DNA of 64,000 nucleotides. It comes from Pseudomonadota bacterium (GTDB lineage: Bacteria > Pseudomonadota > Gammaproteobacteria > Steroidobacterales > Steroidobacteraceae). The translations under genes and the position numbers were made by a program. Within the stretch, counting starts at the first letter, position 1; each line of letters starts with the position of its first letter. A model generated the notes under the pieces. It was not told the DNA's origin and did not search any database. It saw nothing but the letters and a program-made list of their open reading frames with translations. This document shows, in pieces, positions 42,824 to 52,092 of this stretch. The stretch spans positions 310,001 to 374,000 of the forward strand of contig JAFEDU010000002.1 in NCBI GenBank assembly GCA_018241425.1. The letters run 5' to 3'.

Positions 42824-44821
42824 GTGAACCGAATCTGGCCCGCTACCATCCTCGCCGCGAGCCTGTGTGCCGCGTCCGCCACCCCGGCCCAGCCGCCGGT
42901 CGCGCAACCGGTGATCCGGCATCACGATGCGGACCAGCGCTTCAGCGCCGTGGAGCACGACTACGTGCGTTTCGTGCTCGCGCAGTTCCCCGTAGTGGCA
43001 ACCTACCTCGGCGGCGCTGCCTTCGATCCCGAGCTCGCCGAAATCGACGGCCGGCTGCGGGACTACTCCCCGCAGGCCCTGCAGCGCGAGGACGCGCGCC
43101 TCGGGGAGTTCCGTACGCGCTTTTCCGCGCTCGCACCGGCGAGCCTCTCCGCACGGCGCCGCATCGACCGTTCGGTCGCGCTCGCCGAGATCAACTTCCT
43201 GCTGCACCAGCACCAGGTGCGACGCTACGCGCTGCGCTCCCTGGACTCCTATGTCGACGAGCCATTCCGCGGGGTGGACTGGCAGATCCAGGGCATGACG
43301 GCGACCGCCGCTGGTACCTACGGCACCGATGCCGAGTGGCGCCTGGTCATCGCGCGTACGCGTGCCATCCCCGGCTACCTCGCCACCGCAGAGCAGCAGC
43401 TGGCGGCGGGGATCGGGGCGCACCTGACGCCCGACTGGCGCGTGCTGCGCGACTTCGGGCTCGGCAGCACGAGCGCGGATGCGGAGTACTTCGCCAAGAC
43501 GCTGCCGCAGCTGGCGAGCGCCGACTTGCCGCCGGGCCGGCGCGAGCCGCTCGTGCACGAGCTGCAGGAGGCCGGCGATGCCGCCGCGGCGGCCTATCGC
43601 CACCTGCACGACTACGTGGCCACAACCTTTTTCGATGACCCGGACGGGGAGGGCGCGCAGGGCGTGAAGGCCGCTTTTCGCGCCGACCGGTACGCCTTCG
43701 GGGCGGTCGAGTACGACTGGGCGCTGCGCAACAACCTGCGCGTCGCTACTACTGCGGCCGAGCTCTATGCCGGCTCCTGGCCCATCGTCCAGGCCACCCG
43801 CGGCGCAATGGTTGAGCTTGCGCGGCATATCGCCGCGGATCACAAGTGGGCGGCTGGCGCGGACGGTGAGGGCACGGTGCGAGCGGTGTTCGAGCAGATG
43901 CACCAGAGCGCCCCGCACACGGACGCGGAGATGGTCGAAGGCTACCGGCGCACCGGGCAGCGGCTCGTCGCCTATGCGCGCGCCACTGGCCTCTTCGAGG
44001 TGCCGGCAGACTATCGCCTCGATGTGACGGAGACGCCGCCGCCGCTGCGCTCGGCGATCGAGGGCGCGGCCTACTACCCGGCGCCGCCGTTCAAGGCGAG
44101 CGGCGTCGGCCGCTTCTACGTCACGCCCACAGACAACGACGTTGCCCAGCTGCGCGAGGAGCACAACTTCGCGGCGATGCCCGACCTTGCGGCCCACGAA
44201 GGCTTTCCCGGCCATGACTGGCACTACAAGGTCATGACCCAGTACCGCGCCGACATCGCACCGGTGCGCTGGCTCACACCCGGGGCGGTCGAGGATTCCT
44301 CGTCCATGTGGCAGGACTCGATGGCCGCGGAAGGGTGGGCGCTGTACTCGGAGGCGCTGCCGGCCGAGCCGCAGCCCACCGCGCCCAACGGCTTCTATTC
44401 CCCGGAGGAGCGCCTCTACCAGCTGCGCGGCCAGCTGATGCGCGACCTGCGGGTGCGCATCGACACCGGCATCCACACGGGGCGCCTGCCGTTCGAGGAG
44501 GCGGTGACACTGTTCTCGCAGGTGATCGACTTCCTTCCAGGCTCCTGCACCGACGAGAAAGCGCTGAAGCTCGAGGCCAAGGCAGCCAGCTGCAAGTCCG
44601 CGCGCGGGGCGGTGACCCGCTACGCCCGCTGGCCCACGCAGGCAATCACCTATCGCCTGGGCAAGGACCAGATCATGGCCTTGCGCCAGCGCGCGCAGCG
44701 GTCACTTGGGGCGCGCTTCTCGGCGCAGCGCTTTCACCTCGAGTTCATGAAGCAGGGCACTATCCCGGCGGGCTACTTCGGCGAGGAGCTGCTGCGCGGC
44801 CTGCGCGCGCCGGGGCCCTGA
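42824..44821 (+). CDS. Exported DUF885 family metallopeptidase-like protein
   Basis: A 665-residue protein of the DUF885 group, distantly related to M32/M3-type zinc peptidases. The GTG at 42824 starts a signal peptide (RIWPATILAASLCAASATPA), which the upstream ATG in frame does not. The key motif is LAAHEGFPGHDWHY (HEGxPGH, about residue 455-460), where the two His and a later Glu would bind zinc. Other family segments are YYVAP-type AAYYPAPPFKASGVGRFYVT and WALYSEAL. The natural substrate is unknown. It converges on the methyltransferase gene with 12 bases between the stops. Confidence 0.86.
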   Translation: MNRIWPATILAASLCAASATPAQPPVAQPVIRHHDADQRFSAVEHDYVRFVLAQFPVVATYLGGAAFDPELAEIDGRLRDYSPQALQREDARLGEFRTRFSALAPASLSARRRIDRSVALAEINFLLHQHQVRRYALRSLDSYVDEPFRGVDWQIQGMTATAAGTYGTDAEWRLVIARTRAIPGYLATAEQQLAAGIGAHLTPDWRVLRDFGLGSTSADAEYFAKTLPQLASADLPPGRREPLVHELQEAGDAAAAAYRHLHDYVATTFFDDPDGEGAQGVKAAFRADRYAFGAVEYDWALRNNLRVATTAAELYAGSWPIVQATRGAMVELARHIAADHKWAAGADGEGTVRAVFEQMHQSAPHTDAEMVEGYRRTGQRLVAYARATGLFEVPADYRLDVTETPPPLRSAIEGAAYYPAPPFKASGVGRFYVTPTDNDVAQLREEHNFAAMPDLAAHEGFPGHDWHYKVMTQYRADIAPVRWLTPGAVEDSSSMWQDSMAAEGWALYSEALPAEPQPTAPNGFYSPEERLYQLRGQLMRDLRVRIDTGIHTGRLPFEEAVTLFSQVIDFLPGSCTDEKALKLEAKAASCKSARGAVTRYARWPTQAITYRLGKDQIMALRQRAQRSLGARFSAQRFHLEFMKQGTIPAGYFGEELLRGLRAPGP

Positions 44822-44833
44822 AGGGCGCAGCGC

Positions 44834-45439
44834 TCAGGCCGGGGTCGGCTGGCAGATGAACAGGTGCGCCGGCAGGACGTTGAGGGGCTGGAAGCTGCGC
44901 CCGACGTAGCCGAACACCCGGTTCAGGTCCTCCAGCACCCGGGTCGAGAACTGGTATACGAGGAACGCGCCGCCGCTCTCCAGCACGTCGTGGGTCTTCT
45001 GCAGGATGCGGGCGCGCACCTGCTGGGGGATCGTGCTGAAGGGGATCCCCGAGATGATGTAGTCGGCGCGAAAAAAGCCGTTGCGCTTGAGCACCTCGTC
45101 GACGTCCTCGGCGGAGCCCTGCACCACGCGCAGGCGCGCGTCGGTGAGCGTCGCCTTCAGGTGACGGACGAACTCCGGGTTCATCTCGATCGCGATCAGG
45201 CAGGCGTCCTGACGCATGTGCCTGAGGACTTCGCGGGTTATCACCCCGACGCCGGGGCCATACTCGACGATGACGCGGGCGCGGTTCCAGTTGATGGGCT
45301 CGAGGAGCTGGCGCACCAGGAAGCGCGAGCTCGGCACGATGGAGCCGAGCATGCGGGGGTGACGGAAGAAGTTGCGGGCGAACAGCAGCAGGTCGCCGCC
45401 ACGGCGTTGCGTTGTTGTTGGTTCTTGCTCGTTCGGCAC
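44834..45439 (-). CDS. SAM-dependent methyltransferase, phospholipid N-methyltransferase-like
   Basis: A 201-residue class I methyltransferase. The N-terminal LLFARNFFRHPRMLGSIVPS, followed by SRFLVRQLL, is typical of the PmtA-like phosphatidylethanolamine methyltransferase group. Motif I is VIVEYGPGVGVITREVL, then LIAIEMNPEFVRHLK and ADYIISGIPFSTIPQQ, which corresponds to the motif IV loop. Its neighbourhood does not fix the substrate. It may help make phosphatidylcholine or methylated membrane lipids, alongside the cardiolipin synthase-like gene in the same region. Confidence 0.82.
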   Translation of the reverse strand: MPNEQEPTTTQRRGGDLLLFARNFFRHPRMLGSIVPSSRFLVRQLLEPINWNRARVIVEYGPGVGVITREVLRHMRQDACLIAIEMNPEFVRHLKATLTDARLRVVQGSAEDVDEVLKRNGFFRADYIISGIPFSTIPQQVRARILQKTHDVLESGGAFLVYQFSTRVLEDLNRVFGYVGRSFQPLNVLPAHLFICQPTPA

Positions 45440-45534
45440 GTAAGTCCCCGCGCACGTTGAGGGGCCAGACGTTCTCTATAGCAATATTCGCGCGCCGATA
45501 CCACAGATCGCGCGGGCACGAGTGCCCCTTGGGT

Positions 45535-45861
45535 TCAGCCCCCCGACTGCTTGGCGGGGTAGCCAAGCTTGAGCAGCTCGCTGACCAGGCGCGCCCGGTG
45601 CTCGCCCTGGATCTCGATCGCGCCGTTCTTCACCGCGCCGCCGGCACCGCAGAGCCTCTTCAGCCGCGAGCACAGTTCCTCGAGCTCGGCCTCCCCGAGC
45701 GGCAGCCCCGTGATCACCGAGACGCCCTTGCCGCCGCGCCCGGCGACTTCGCGGCCGACGCGCACGCGGGCCTCGCCCACGGGGCGGGAGGCATTAAGTC
45801 CGGTGGCCTTGGGCGGCGGCCCGCGCATGACCACGCCGCGGAACGTGTGTTTGGGCTTCAC
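45535..45861 (-). CDS. yciH: YciH/SUI1-family translation initiation factor-like protein
   Basis: A 108-residue SUI1/eIF1-fold protein. The diagnostic segments are [20 protein letters not shown], then [20 protein letters not shown] and [20 protein letters not shown]. The N-terminus (residues 1-40) is basic and flexible. Escherichia coli YciH affects initiation fidelity under stress. It precedes the branched-chain dehydrogenase operon on the opposite strand, with about 90 bases between the starts. Confidence 0.9.
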   Translation of the reverse strand: MKPKHTFRGVVMRGPPPKATGLNASRPVGEARVRVGREVAGRGGKGVSVITGLPLGEAELEELCSRLKRLCGAGGAVKNGAIEIQGEHRARLVSELLKLGYPAKQSGG

Positions 45862-45951
45862 GTAGTGTTACCGGTGTGAGGCGACTACAATCCTGCCCAA
45901 CTCGCGCCGCGGGCCGCAAGCCTCGCGCCAACGATTCTCAAGAGGCCCCAC

Positions 45952-47235
45952 ATGCCCCCACGGTCACGCCTGCACGTTCCCTCGCCACCGGCCCGCCCGG
46001 GGCAGGAGCCGGACTTCAGCTACGTCCAGATCTCTCCGGCTGGCGCCGTGGCGCGCCCGGACGTGACCGCGCGGGCGCGCGACATCGAGGACCTCGCCCT
46101 GCAGATGGTGCGCGTGCTGGGCGATGACCATCGCGCGGTCGGTCCCTGGAACCCGCACCTGGAGCCCGAGGAGCTGCAGGTCGGGCTGAGGCACATGCTG
46201 CTCACGCGCCTGTTCGATGACCGCATGCAGAAGATCCAGCGCCAGGGCCGGATCTCCTTCTATATCAAGTCGACCGGCGAGGAAGCGGTGGCGGTGGCGG
46301 CCGGCATGGCGCTCACACCGCGCGACATGCTGTTCCCCTCGTACCGCCAGCAGGGCCTGCAGGTGGTGCGCGGGCGCAACCTCGTGGACCTCATGTGCCA
46401 GTGCCTGTCGAACACCCGCGACATGTGCAAGGGCCGCCAGATGCCGATCATGTACCACTGGGGCAGCGGCAACATCTTCTCGATCTCCGGAAACCTCGCC
46501 ACGCAGTTCCCGCAGGCCGTGGGCTGGGCCATGGCTGCGGCCATCAAGGGCGAGGACCACATCGCGGCCAGCTGGATCGGGGAGGGCTCGAGCGCCGAGG
46601 CCGATTTCCACTACGCGATGAACTTCGCGGCGGTCTACCAGGCGCCGGTCATACTTAACCTCGTCAACAACCAGTGGGCCATCTCGACCTTCCAGGGTTT
46701 CGCCGGCGGGGAGCACAACACCTTCGCGCAGCGCGGCCCCGGCTATGGCATCCCCGGGATCCGGGTCGACGGCAACGACTTCCTCGCGGTGTACGCGGTC
46801 ACGCAGTGGGCGGCACAGCGGGCCCGGCAGAGCGGCGGCCCGACCCTCATCGAGCACGTGACCTACCGTGCTGCGGCCCATTCCACCAGCGATGACCCCT
46901 CGCGTTACCGGCCCAAGGAGGAGTGGCGGGCGTGGCCCCTGGGCGACCCCGTCGAGCGGCTGAAGGACCACCTGATCGCGCTGGGGGAATGGACGCAGGA
47001 GAGGCACACGGCGCTCGAGAAGGACCTGGAAGCCCATGTGACCGCCTGCTGGAAGGAAGCCGAGACCTACGGCACGCTGTCGGGCGGCCCGAGCCTGGAT
47101 CCGCTCACTATGTTCGAGGACATCTTCAAGGAGATGCCGCCGAACCTGGCGCGCGAGCGGGACGAGATGCGCGCGCTGCGCGCCGCTGCGCAGGCATCCG
47201 GCCAGTCCGCCGCGCCGCGCGCGCACGAGGGCTGA
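45952..47235 (+). CDS. bkdA1: Branched-chain 2-oxoacid dehydrogenase E1 alpha
   Basis: A 427-residue E1 alpha subunit of the BkdA1 type. The N-terminal LQMVRVLGDDHRAVGPWNPH is characteristic and longer than in pyruvate E1 alpha. The central segments are RQGRISFYIKSTGEEAVAVA, KGRQMPIMYHW and FSISGNLATQFPQAVGWAMA. The thiamine diphosphate motif is GEGSSAEADFHYAMNFAAVY ending near NNQWAIS, and the phosphorylation-loop equivalent AAHSTSDDPSRYRPKEEW follows. With E1 beta it oxidatively decarboxylates 2-oxoisovalerate and related acids from valine, leucine and isoleucine. The E1 beta gene starts five bases downstream. Confidence 0.93.
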   Translation: MPPRSRLHVPSPPARPGQEPDFSYVQISPAGAVARPDVTARARDIEDLALQMVRVLGDDHRAVGPWNPHLEPEELQVGLRHMLLTRLFDDRMQKIQRQGRISFYIKSTGEEAVAVAAGMALTPRDMLFPSYRQQGLQVVRGRNLVDLMCQCLSNTRDMCKGRQMPIMYHWGSGNIFSISGNLATQFPQAVGWAMAAAIKGEDHIAASWIGEGSSAEADFHYAMNFAAVYQAPVILNLVNNQWAISTFQGFAGGEHNTFAQRGPGYGIPGIRVDGNDFLAVYAVTQWAAQRARQSGGPTLIEHVTYRAAAHSTSDDPSRYRPKEEWRAWPLGDPVERLKDHLIALGEWTQERHTALEKDLEAHVTACWKEAETYGTLSGGPSLDPLTMFEDIFKEMPPNLARERDEMRALRAAAQASGQSAAPRAHEG

Positions 47236-47240
47236 CGCGC

Positions 47241-48257
47241 ATGGCACGCATGAACATGGTCCAGGCGCTCAACTCCGCCATGGACGTGATGCTCGAGCGC
47301 GACCCGCGCGTGGTGGTGCTGGGCGAGGACGTGGGTTTCTTTGGCGGCGTGTTCCGTGCCACCGAGGGCCTGCAGCGCAAGTACGGCGAGCACCGCGTGC
47401 TGGACACGCCGATCGCAGAGGGCGGGATCATCGGGGCTGCGATCGGCATGGGCGCGAACGGCCTGAAGCCGATTGCCGAGATCCAGTTCGCCGACTACAT
47501 CTACCCCGGCTTCGACCAGATCGTGAGCGAGCTTGCGCGCCTGCGCTATCGCTCGGCCGGCGAGTTCGCCGCACCGGTCACGATCCGCACGCCCTGCGGC
47601 GGCGGTATTCGCGGCGGCCAGACCCACTCGCAGAGCCCCGAGGCGCTGTTCGCCCACGTGTGCGGCATCAAGGTCGTGATGCCCTCGAACCCGTACGACG
47701 CCAAGGGCCTCCTGATCAGCGCCATCGAGGGCGAGGACCCCGTGGTCTTCTTCGAGCCCAAGCGCATCTACAACGGCCCGTTCGACGGCGACCCGCACAA
47801 GCCGGCTACGCCATGGAGCTCGCACCCGCGCGGCGAGGTGCCCGAGGGGCACTTCACGGTGCCCCTGGGCCGCGCCGAGGTGGTGCGCGAGGGGCGTGAC
47901 GTATCGGTGCTCGCTTACGGCACCATGGTGCACGTGGCCGAGGCGGCCGTGCGCATGGCCGGGGTGGATGCAGAGATAGTCGACGTGCGCTCGATCGCGC
48001 CGCTCGACCTCGACACGCTGTGCACCTCGGTATGCAAGACCGGGCGTTGCGTCGTGATCCACGAGGCCACGCGCTTCGGCGGCTACGGCGCGGAGCTCGT
48101 CGCAAGCGTGCAGGAGCAGTGCTTCTGGAACCTCGAGGCCCCTATCCTGCGCGTCGCCGGCTGGGACACCCCCTATCCGCATGCCTTCGAGTGGGACTAT
48201 TTCCCGGGACCGCACCGCGTCGCGGCGGCCCTCAAGAGCGTCATGGAGGCGAAGTGA
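47241..48257 (+). CDS. bkdA2: Branched-chain 2-oxoacid dehydrogenase E1 beta
   Basis: A 338-residue E1 beta subunit. It opens with MNMVQALNSAMDVMLERDPR, then VVVLGEDVGFFGGVFRATEG, and contains FADYIYPGFDQIVSELARLR and YRSAGEFAAPVTIRTPCGGG, all conserved in this subunit. GAGGG precedes the ATG. It partners the E1 alpha chain upstream to form the thiamine diphosphate site. Its stop overlaps the E2 start codon (GTGA). The length is normal for a bacterial BkdA2/AcoB-like chain. Confidence 0.94.
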   Translation: MARMNMVQALNSAMDVMLERDPRVVVLGEDVGFFGGVFRATEGLQRKYGEHRVLDTPIAEGGIIGAAIGMGANGLKPIAEIQFADYIYPGFDQIVSELARLRYRSAGEFAAPVTIRTPCGGGIRGGQTHSQSPEALFAHVCGIKVVMPSNPYDAKGLLISAIEGEDPVVFFEPKRIYNGPFDGDPHKPATPWSSHPRGEVPEGHFTVPLGRAEVVREGRDVSVLAYGTMVHVAEAAVRMAGVDAEIVDVRSIAPLDLDTLCTSVCKTGRCVVIHEATRFGGYGAELVASVQEQCFWNLEAPILRVAGWDTPYPHAFEWDYFPGPHRVAAALKSVMEAK

Positions 48258-49531
48258 GCCACTACGTCTTCAAGCTGCCCGACCTTGGCGAGGGCACGGT
48301 CGAGGCCGAGATCGTCAACTGGCGCGTCAAGCCCGGTGACACCGTGGCCGAGGACGAGGTGATCGTCGAGGTCATGACCGAGAAGGCCGCCGTGGAAGTG
48401 CCCGCGCCGGTGGCGGGCCGCGTGCTGTCCACCACCGGCACGCCCGGGGACATGGTGCCCGTGGGCGCCGAGCTCATCGTCATCGAGACGGCCGCCGGCG
48501 CCACCAATGGGGCGAGCGCCCCGAAGGCAAGCGCGGGCGCCTCCGCCGCACCGGCTGCGACCCCTGCGGCTGCGCCGGGGGCGGCGATCCCTGCGCTTGC
48601 GGCTGCACCCGCTGCGGCGACCCGCGGCAGCCGCGTGGCCACCTCGCCGGCGACCCGCCGCCGTGCCCACGAGGCCGGCGTAGACCTGCAGCAGGTCGCA
48701 GGCTCCGGTCCCAACGGGCGCATCGTCCCGAAGGACCTCGACACCTTCATGGCGCGCCGCGGCGCGCAGCCGACACCGCTGCGCACTGCCCCGAAGGCCG
48801 TGCCCGATGTCCGCGCCCCCGGCCCCGCCGCTGCCACCGAGGAGATCAAGGTAATCGGCCTCCGGCGCCTCATCGCGCAGCGCATGAGCGAAGCCAAGCG
48901 CAACATTCCGCACTTCGCCTACGTCGAGGAGGTCGACGTCACCGAGCTGGAGTCGCTGCGGCGGCACCTGAATCGCGCCCCGCCGGCCGGTGCAAGTTCG
49001 CTTACCTACCTGCCGTTCCTGGCGCTCGCGCTGGTGCGCGTGCTGCGCCAGTTCCCGCAATGCAACGCGCACTACGATGCCGAACGCGGCGTCATCGTGC
49101 GCCACGGCGCGGTGCACCTCGGCATCGCGACCCAGACCCCCGAGGGACTGAAGGTACCGGTCGTTCACGACGCGCAGCAGCTGTCGCTGTGGGAACTCGC
49201 AGCCTCCATGCGCCGCCTGAGCGAGGCGGCGCGCAGCAACAAGGCGAAGCGCGAGGAGCTGACCGGCTCGACCATCACCATCACCAGCCTCGGCAGGCTC
49301 GGCGGGATCGCGAGCACACCGATCATCAACGCCCCGGAGGTCGCCATCATCGGCGTCAACCGCGCGGTCGAGCGCCCGATGGTCGTCGAGGGCGCGATCG
49401 CGGTGCGCCTGATGATGAACCTGTCCTCCTCCTTCGATCACCGCTTCGTCGACGGGTTCGACGCCGCCGCCATGATCCAGGCGCTGAAGGAGTGCCTGGA
49501 GCACCCGGCGACGATCTTCATGACGCCATGA
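48254..49531 (+). CDS. bkdB: Branched-chain 2-oxoacid dehydrogenase E2 (lipoamide acyltransferase)
   Basis: A 425-residue E2 with a GTG start overlapping the E1 beta stop. Domains in order: lipoyl domain (residues 3-78, lipoyl Lys44 in EVMTEKAAVEV), an Ala/Pro linker, the E1/E3-binding domain (about 120-160, RVATSPATRRRAHEAGVDLQ and GSGPNGRIVPKD) and the catalytic acyltransferase domain. The last contains IKVIGLRRLIAQRMSEAKRN and ends with the active-site SFDHRFVDGFDAA. It transfers the branched acyl group to CoA. The E3 lipoamide dehydrogenase gene is not in this window, so the complex probably uses an E3 encoded elsewhere. Confidence 0.95.
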   Translation: MSHYVFKLPDLGEGTVEAEIVNWRVKPGDTVAEDEVIVEVMTEKAAVEVPAPVAGRVLSTTGTPGDMVPVGAELIVIETAAGATNGASAPKASAGASAAPAATPAAAPGAAIPALAAAPAAATRGSRVATSPATRRRAHEAGVDLQQVAGSGPNGRIVPKDLDTFMARRGAQPTPLRTAPKAVPDVRAPGPAAATEEIKVIGLRRLIAQRMSEAKRNIPHFAYVEEVDVTELESLRRHLNRAPPAGASSLTYLPFLALALVRVLRQFPQCNAHYDAERGVIVRHGAVHLGIATQTPEGLKVPVVHDAQQLSLWELAASMRRLSEAARSNKAKREELTGSTITITSLGRLGGIASTPIINAPEVAIIGVNRAVERPMVVEGAIAVRLMMNLSSSFDHRFVDGFDAAAMIQALKECLEHPATIFMTP

Positions 49532-51114
49532 GCCCCGGGCGCTCCCTGCGGCACGCCGCGCTCGTCGCGGTACTCGGCGGCATGCTCGCGGCATGCGGCG
49601 GGGGTGACGGCAAACTGGGGCCTGGAGGCGGACCGCCGCAGTACACGGCGGTCGCGGGATTCAAGCTGTCCCAGCGCTCCACGCTCGCGGCGAACTGCGA
49701 CGGCGTTGCGCCCAGCGGAACGCTCTATCCCGACACGGTGGTCGAGCCGCAGGTGGCGGTAAGCCCGTTGAACAATACCAACCTGGTCGCTGCCTGGCAG
49801 CAGAATCGCTGGTCGAGCGGCGGCTCGCAGCAGATCAGCGTCGCGGCTTCGTTTGACGGAGGCAACTCCTTCACGCTCATGAATGCCCCGTTCTTCTCGC
49901 GCTGCGCCGGCGGCGGCCCCGGCAACGCCGGCAACTACGCGCGCGCGAGCAACGCCTGGGTGACGATCTCCCCCAACGGCAATGCCTACGTCATGGCGCT
50001 CGCCTTCACCGGAGACGTGCTGGCCGCGGGCTCCTCGAGCGCAATGCTGGTCTCGCAGTCTATCGACGGCGGCACCAGCTGGTCGCTCCCCGTGGCGCTG
50101 ATCCAGGATGGCGCGAACTTCTTCAACGACAAGGGCTCGATTACCGCCGACCCCACGAGCAGCCAGTACGTGTACGCGGTGTGGGACCGCCTCACGACCC
50201 AGAACTCGGGCCCGACCTACTTCGCGCGCACTGCCGACGGCAATTCCACCTGGTCGGCCGCGCGCTCCATCTACGACCCCGGCCCCAACAACCAGACCAT
50301 CAACAACATCATCGTGGTGACCGCCAACGGCACGCTGGTCGACCTCTTCAACGAGATCGACACGCCGGCAGGCGGCACCGCGAGCTCGCACCTGAAGGCG
50401 ATCATGTCCACCGACCATGGCACCACGTGGTCCACCCAGCCGGTGGCGATCGCTGACATGCTGGGTGTCGGCACCGTGGACCCCAACGGCGGCAACGTGC
50501 GCGACAGCGTGCTGCTGTTCAGTGCGGCGGTGGGTGCGAACGGCACCATCTACGTCGCGTGGCAGGACGCACGCTTTTCCAGCGGCGATCACGACGGGAT
50601 TGCCCTGAGCTCCTCGAGCGACAACGGGGCTACCTGGTCTGCCCCGGTCGAGGTGAACGGGGACACCGCCGTGCAGGCCTTCACCCCGACCGTCAACGTC
50701 AGTGCCGCGGGAGTGGTGGCCGTCACCTACTACGACCTGCGCAATGCCCACTACCTCACGAACGAGCTGCTCACCGATGCCTGGATCGTGAGTTCGAGCG
50801 ACGGCAAGACCTTCACCGAGGCGCACCTGAGCGGGCCGTTCGACCTGCAGAAGGCGCCCGACACGACGCTCGGGTACTTCCTGGGGGACTACCAGGCGCT
50901 GATCAACAACGGCAGCGCCTTCGAGCCGCTGTACGCAGAAGCGGACGCCGGCACGGCCGTCAGCACCGACGTGTTCATCCGCTTCCCGGCCGCCAGCGCC
51001 GCCGCGGCACTCGCCTTCGCGCCGCGCCCCTACCTCGGTCCAAGCTCTCAGGCGCAGTTACAGGCGCGCAGCGGCGCACGCGTGCGCTTCGCGCAGTCGC
51101 ACCGCACGCCCTGA
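49528..51114 (+). CDS. Sialidase-like beta-propeller lipoprotein
   Basis: A 528-residue protein whose ATGA start overlaps the E2 stop by four bases. The lipobox is GGMLAACG (Cys at about 23). The mature part has the repeated Asp-box pattern of sialidase/BNR propellers: SFDGGNSFTL, SIDGGTSWSLPVAL, STDHGTTWSTQPVA, SSDNGATWSAPVEV and SSDGKTFTEAHLSG. It lacks a clear sialidase Arg triad, so it is more likely a binding or structural propeller. The tight coupling to the dehydrogenase operon is unexpected for a surface protein and may reflect only shared transcription. Confidence 0.82.
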   Translation: MSPGRSLRHAALVAVLGGMLAACGGGDGKLGPGGGPPQYTAVAGFKLSQRSTLAANCDGVAPSGTLYPDTVVEPQVAVSPLNNTNLVAAWQQNRWSSGGSQQISVAASFDGGNSFTLMNAPFFSRCAGGGPGNAGNYARASNAWVTISPNGNAYVMALAFTGDVLAAGSSSAMLVSQSIDGGTSWSLPVALIQDGANFFNDKGSITADPTSSQYVYAVWDRLTTQNSGPTYFARTADGNSTWSAARSIYDPGPNNQTINNIIVVTANGTLVDLFNEIDTPAGGTASSHLKAIMSTDHGTTWSTQPVAIADMLGVGTVDPNGGNVRDSVLLFSAAVGANGTIYVAWQDARFSSGDHDGIALSSSSDNGATWSAPVEVNGDTAVQAFTPTVNVSAAGVVAVTYYDLRNAHYLTNELLTDAWIVSSSDGKTFTEAHLSGPFDLQKAPDTTLGYFLGDYQALINNGSAFEPLYAEADAGTAVSTDVFIRFPAASAAAALAFAPRPYLGPSSQAQLQARSGARVRFAQSHRTP

Positions 51115-51130
51115 GGACGCGTGGCACTCC

Positions 51131-52051
51131 CTAGGGTGCTGCGTGCACCGGGCCGCCGGCGTACTTGAGCTCGCCGGCCGTGATGCGCAGCTGCGTCAGC
51201 CGGTTCTGTGGCGGCGGCAGCGGGCAGGTCGCGAAGTCGTTGAGCGCGCAGGGCGGGTTGTAGGCCTTGTTGAAGTCCAGGGTTACGATCCCGCCGGCAG
51301 GCGGGGCGACGTAGAGGAAGCGGCCGCCGCCATAGGTCTCCCGACCGCTGGTGGCGTCCTGCAGCATGATGAACAGCTGCGACTCGCCGCGCTCCTGCAC
51401 GGTGTCCAGCCGCCAGGTGTGTCCGTTGCGCGTGAACTCGACCGCCCCGGGCGAGGGGTCGTCCTCCTCCATTCCCAGGATGTTGACGATGCGTAGCGTC
51501 TTGCCCGGCGGGTACGGCACGAAGCGGGCGCGCACGACCCATCGGGTGCTGATCGGGAAGTAGTCGAGGCCCCGGAACTCCAGGCGGCGCGGGTTGTTGA
51601 GATCACGCACCCGCAGCGCGAGCTTGCCGCCGCGCTCGATGACGAAGAAGCGCAGCGGGCCGCTGGCAAGGATGGTGGGATCGCCGCCGGCATCGGTCCG
51701 CAGGGGCAGCGAGTCGACCGCCGCGCCGTCAAGCGTCACACCCCCGCCCGCCTGCGCACTGAAGGTGACGCTGCCGCCGTCGGCTTGGAACACCCCGGCG
51801 GTATCGGCGAGCGCCGCGTTCTTGAGGACGAGGTCGTTATCCGAGCCGCTGCCGAAGGAGTTGCTGCCGTCCTGCAGCCAGAAAAGACCCGCGAGCGTCA
51901 GCCAGCCGCTGTCGCCTGTCAGGGAGGCGAAACGGCTCTGGCGCCAGGCGAGCACGTCGGCCTGCTCGGTGGCGAAGTCGACGGCCGGGGCGGGCAGGCT
52001 CGCCAGCGTGGCGCCGAGTGCGAGCACGAGGAGGGCGGGGAACCTGGGCAT
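51131..52051 (-). CDS. Exported DUF1684 family protein
   Basis: A 306-residue secreted protein with a signal peptide (RFPALLVLALGATLASLPAP). The DUF1684 pattern is clear: ADVLAWRQSRFASLTGDSGW, LTLAGLFWLQDGSNSFG, RVRDLNNPRRLEFRGLDYFP and the closing FNKAYNPPCALNDFATCPLP. The Cys pair near the end is conserved in the family. Function is unknown; the beta-rich fold suggests binding. It converges on the propeller lipoprotein gene with 16 bases between the stops. Confidence 0.9.
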   Translation of the reverse strand: MPRFPALLVLALGATLASLPAPAVDFATEQADVLAWRQSRFASLTGDSGWLTLAGLFWLQDGSNSFGSGSDNDLVLKNAALADTAGVFQADGGSVTFSAQAGGGVTLDGAAVDSLPLRTDAGGDPTILASGPLRFFVIERGGKLALRVRDLNNPRRLEFRGLDYFPISTRWVVRARFVPYPPGKTLRIVNILGMEEDDPSPGAVEFTRNGHTWRLDTVQERGESQLFIMLQDATSGRETYGGGRFLYVAPPAGGIVTLDFNKAYNPPCALNDFATCPLPPPQNRLTQLRITAGELKYAGGPVHAAP

Positions 52052-52092
52052 GGCGGGAAACTCCGGCGGCGGGCCGTCGCCATCTTATGCCA

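Noticed and set aside
49528..51114. True sialidase activity for the propeller lipoprotein
   Set aside because: Asp-box repeats are present, but the Arg triad and the catalytic Tyr/Glu context cannot be recognised.
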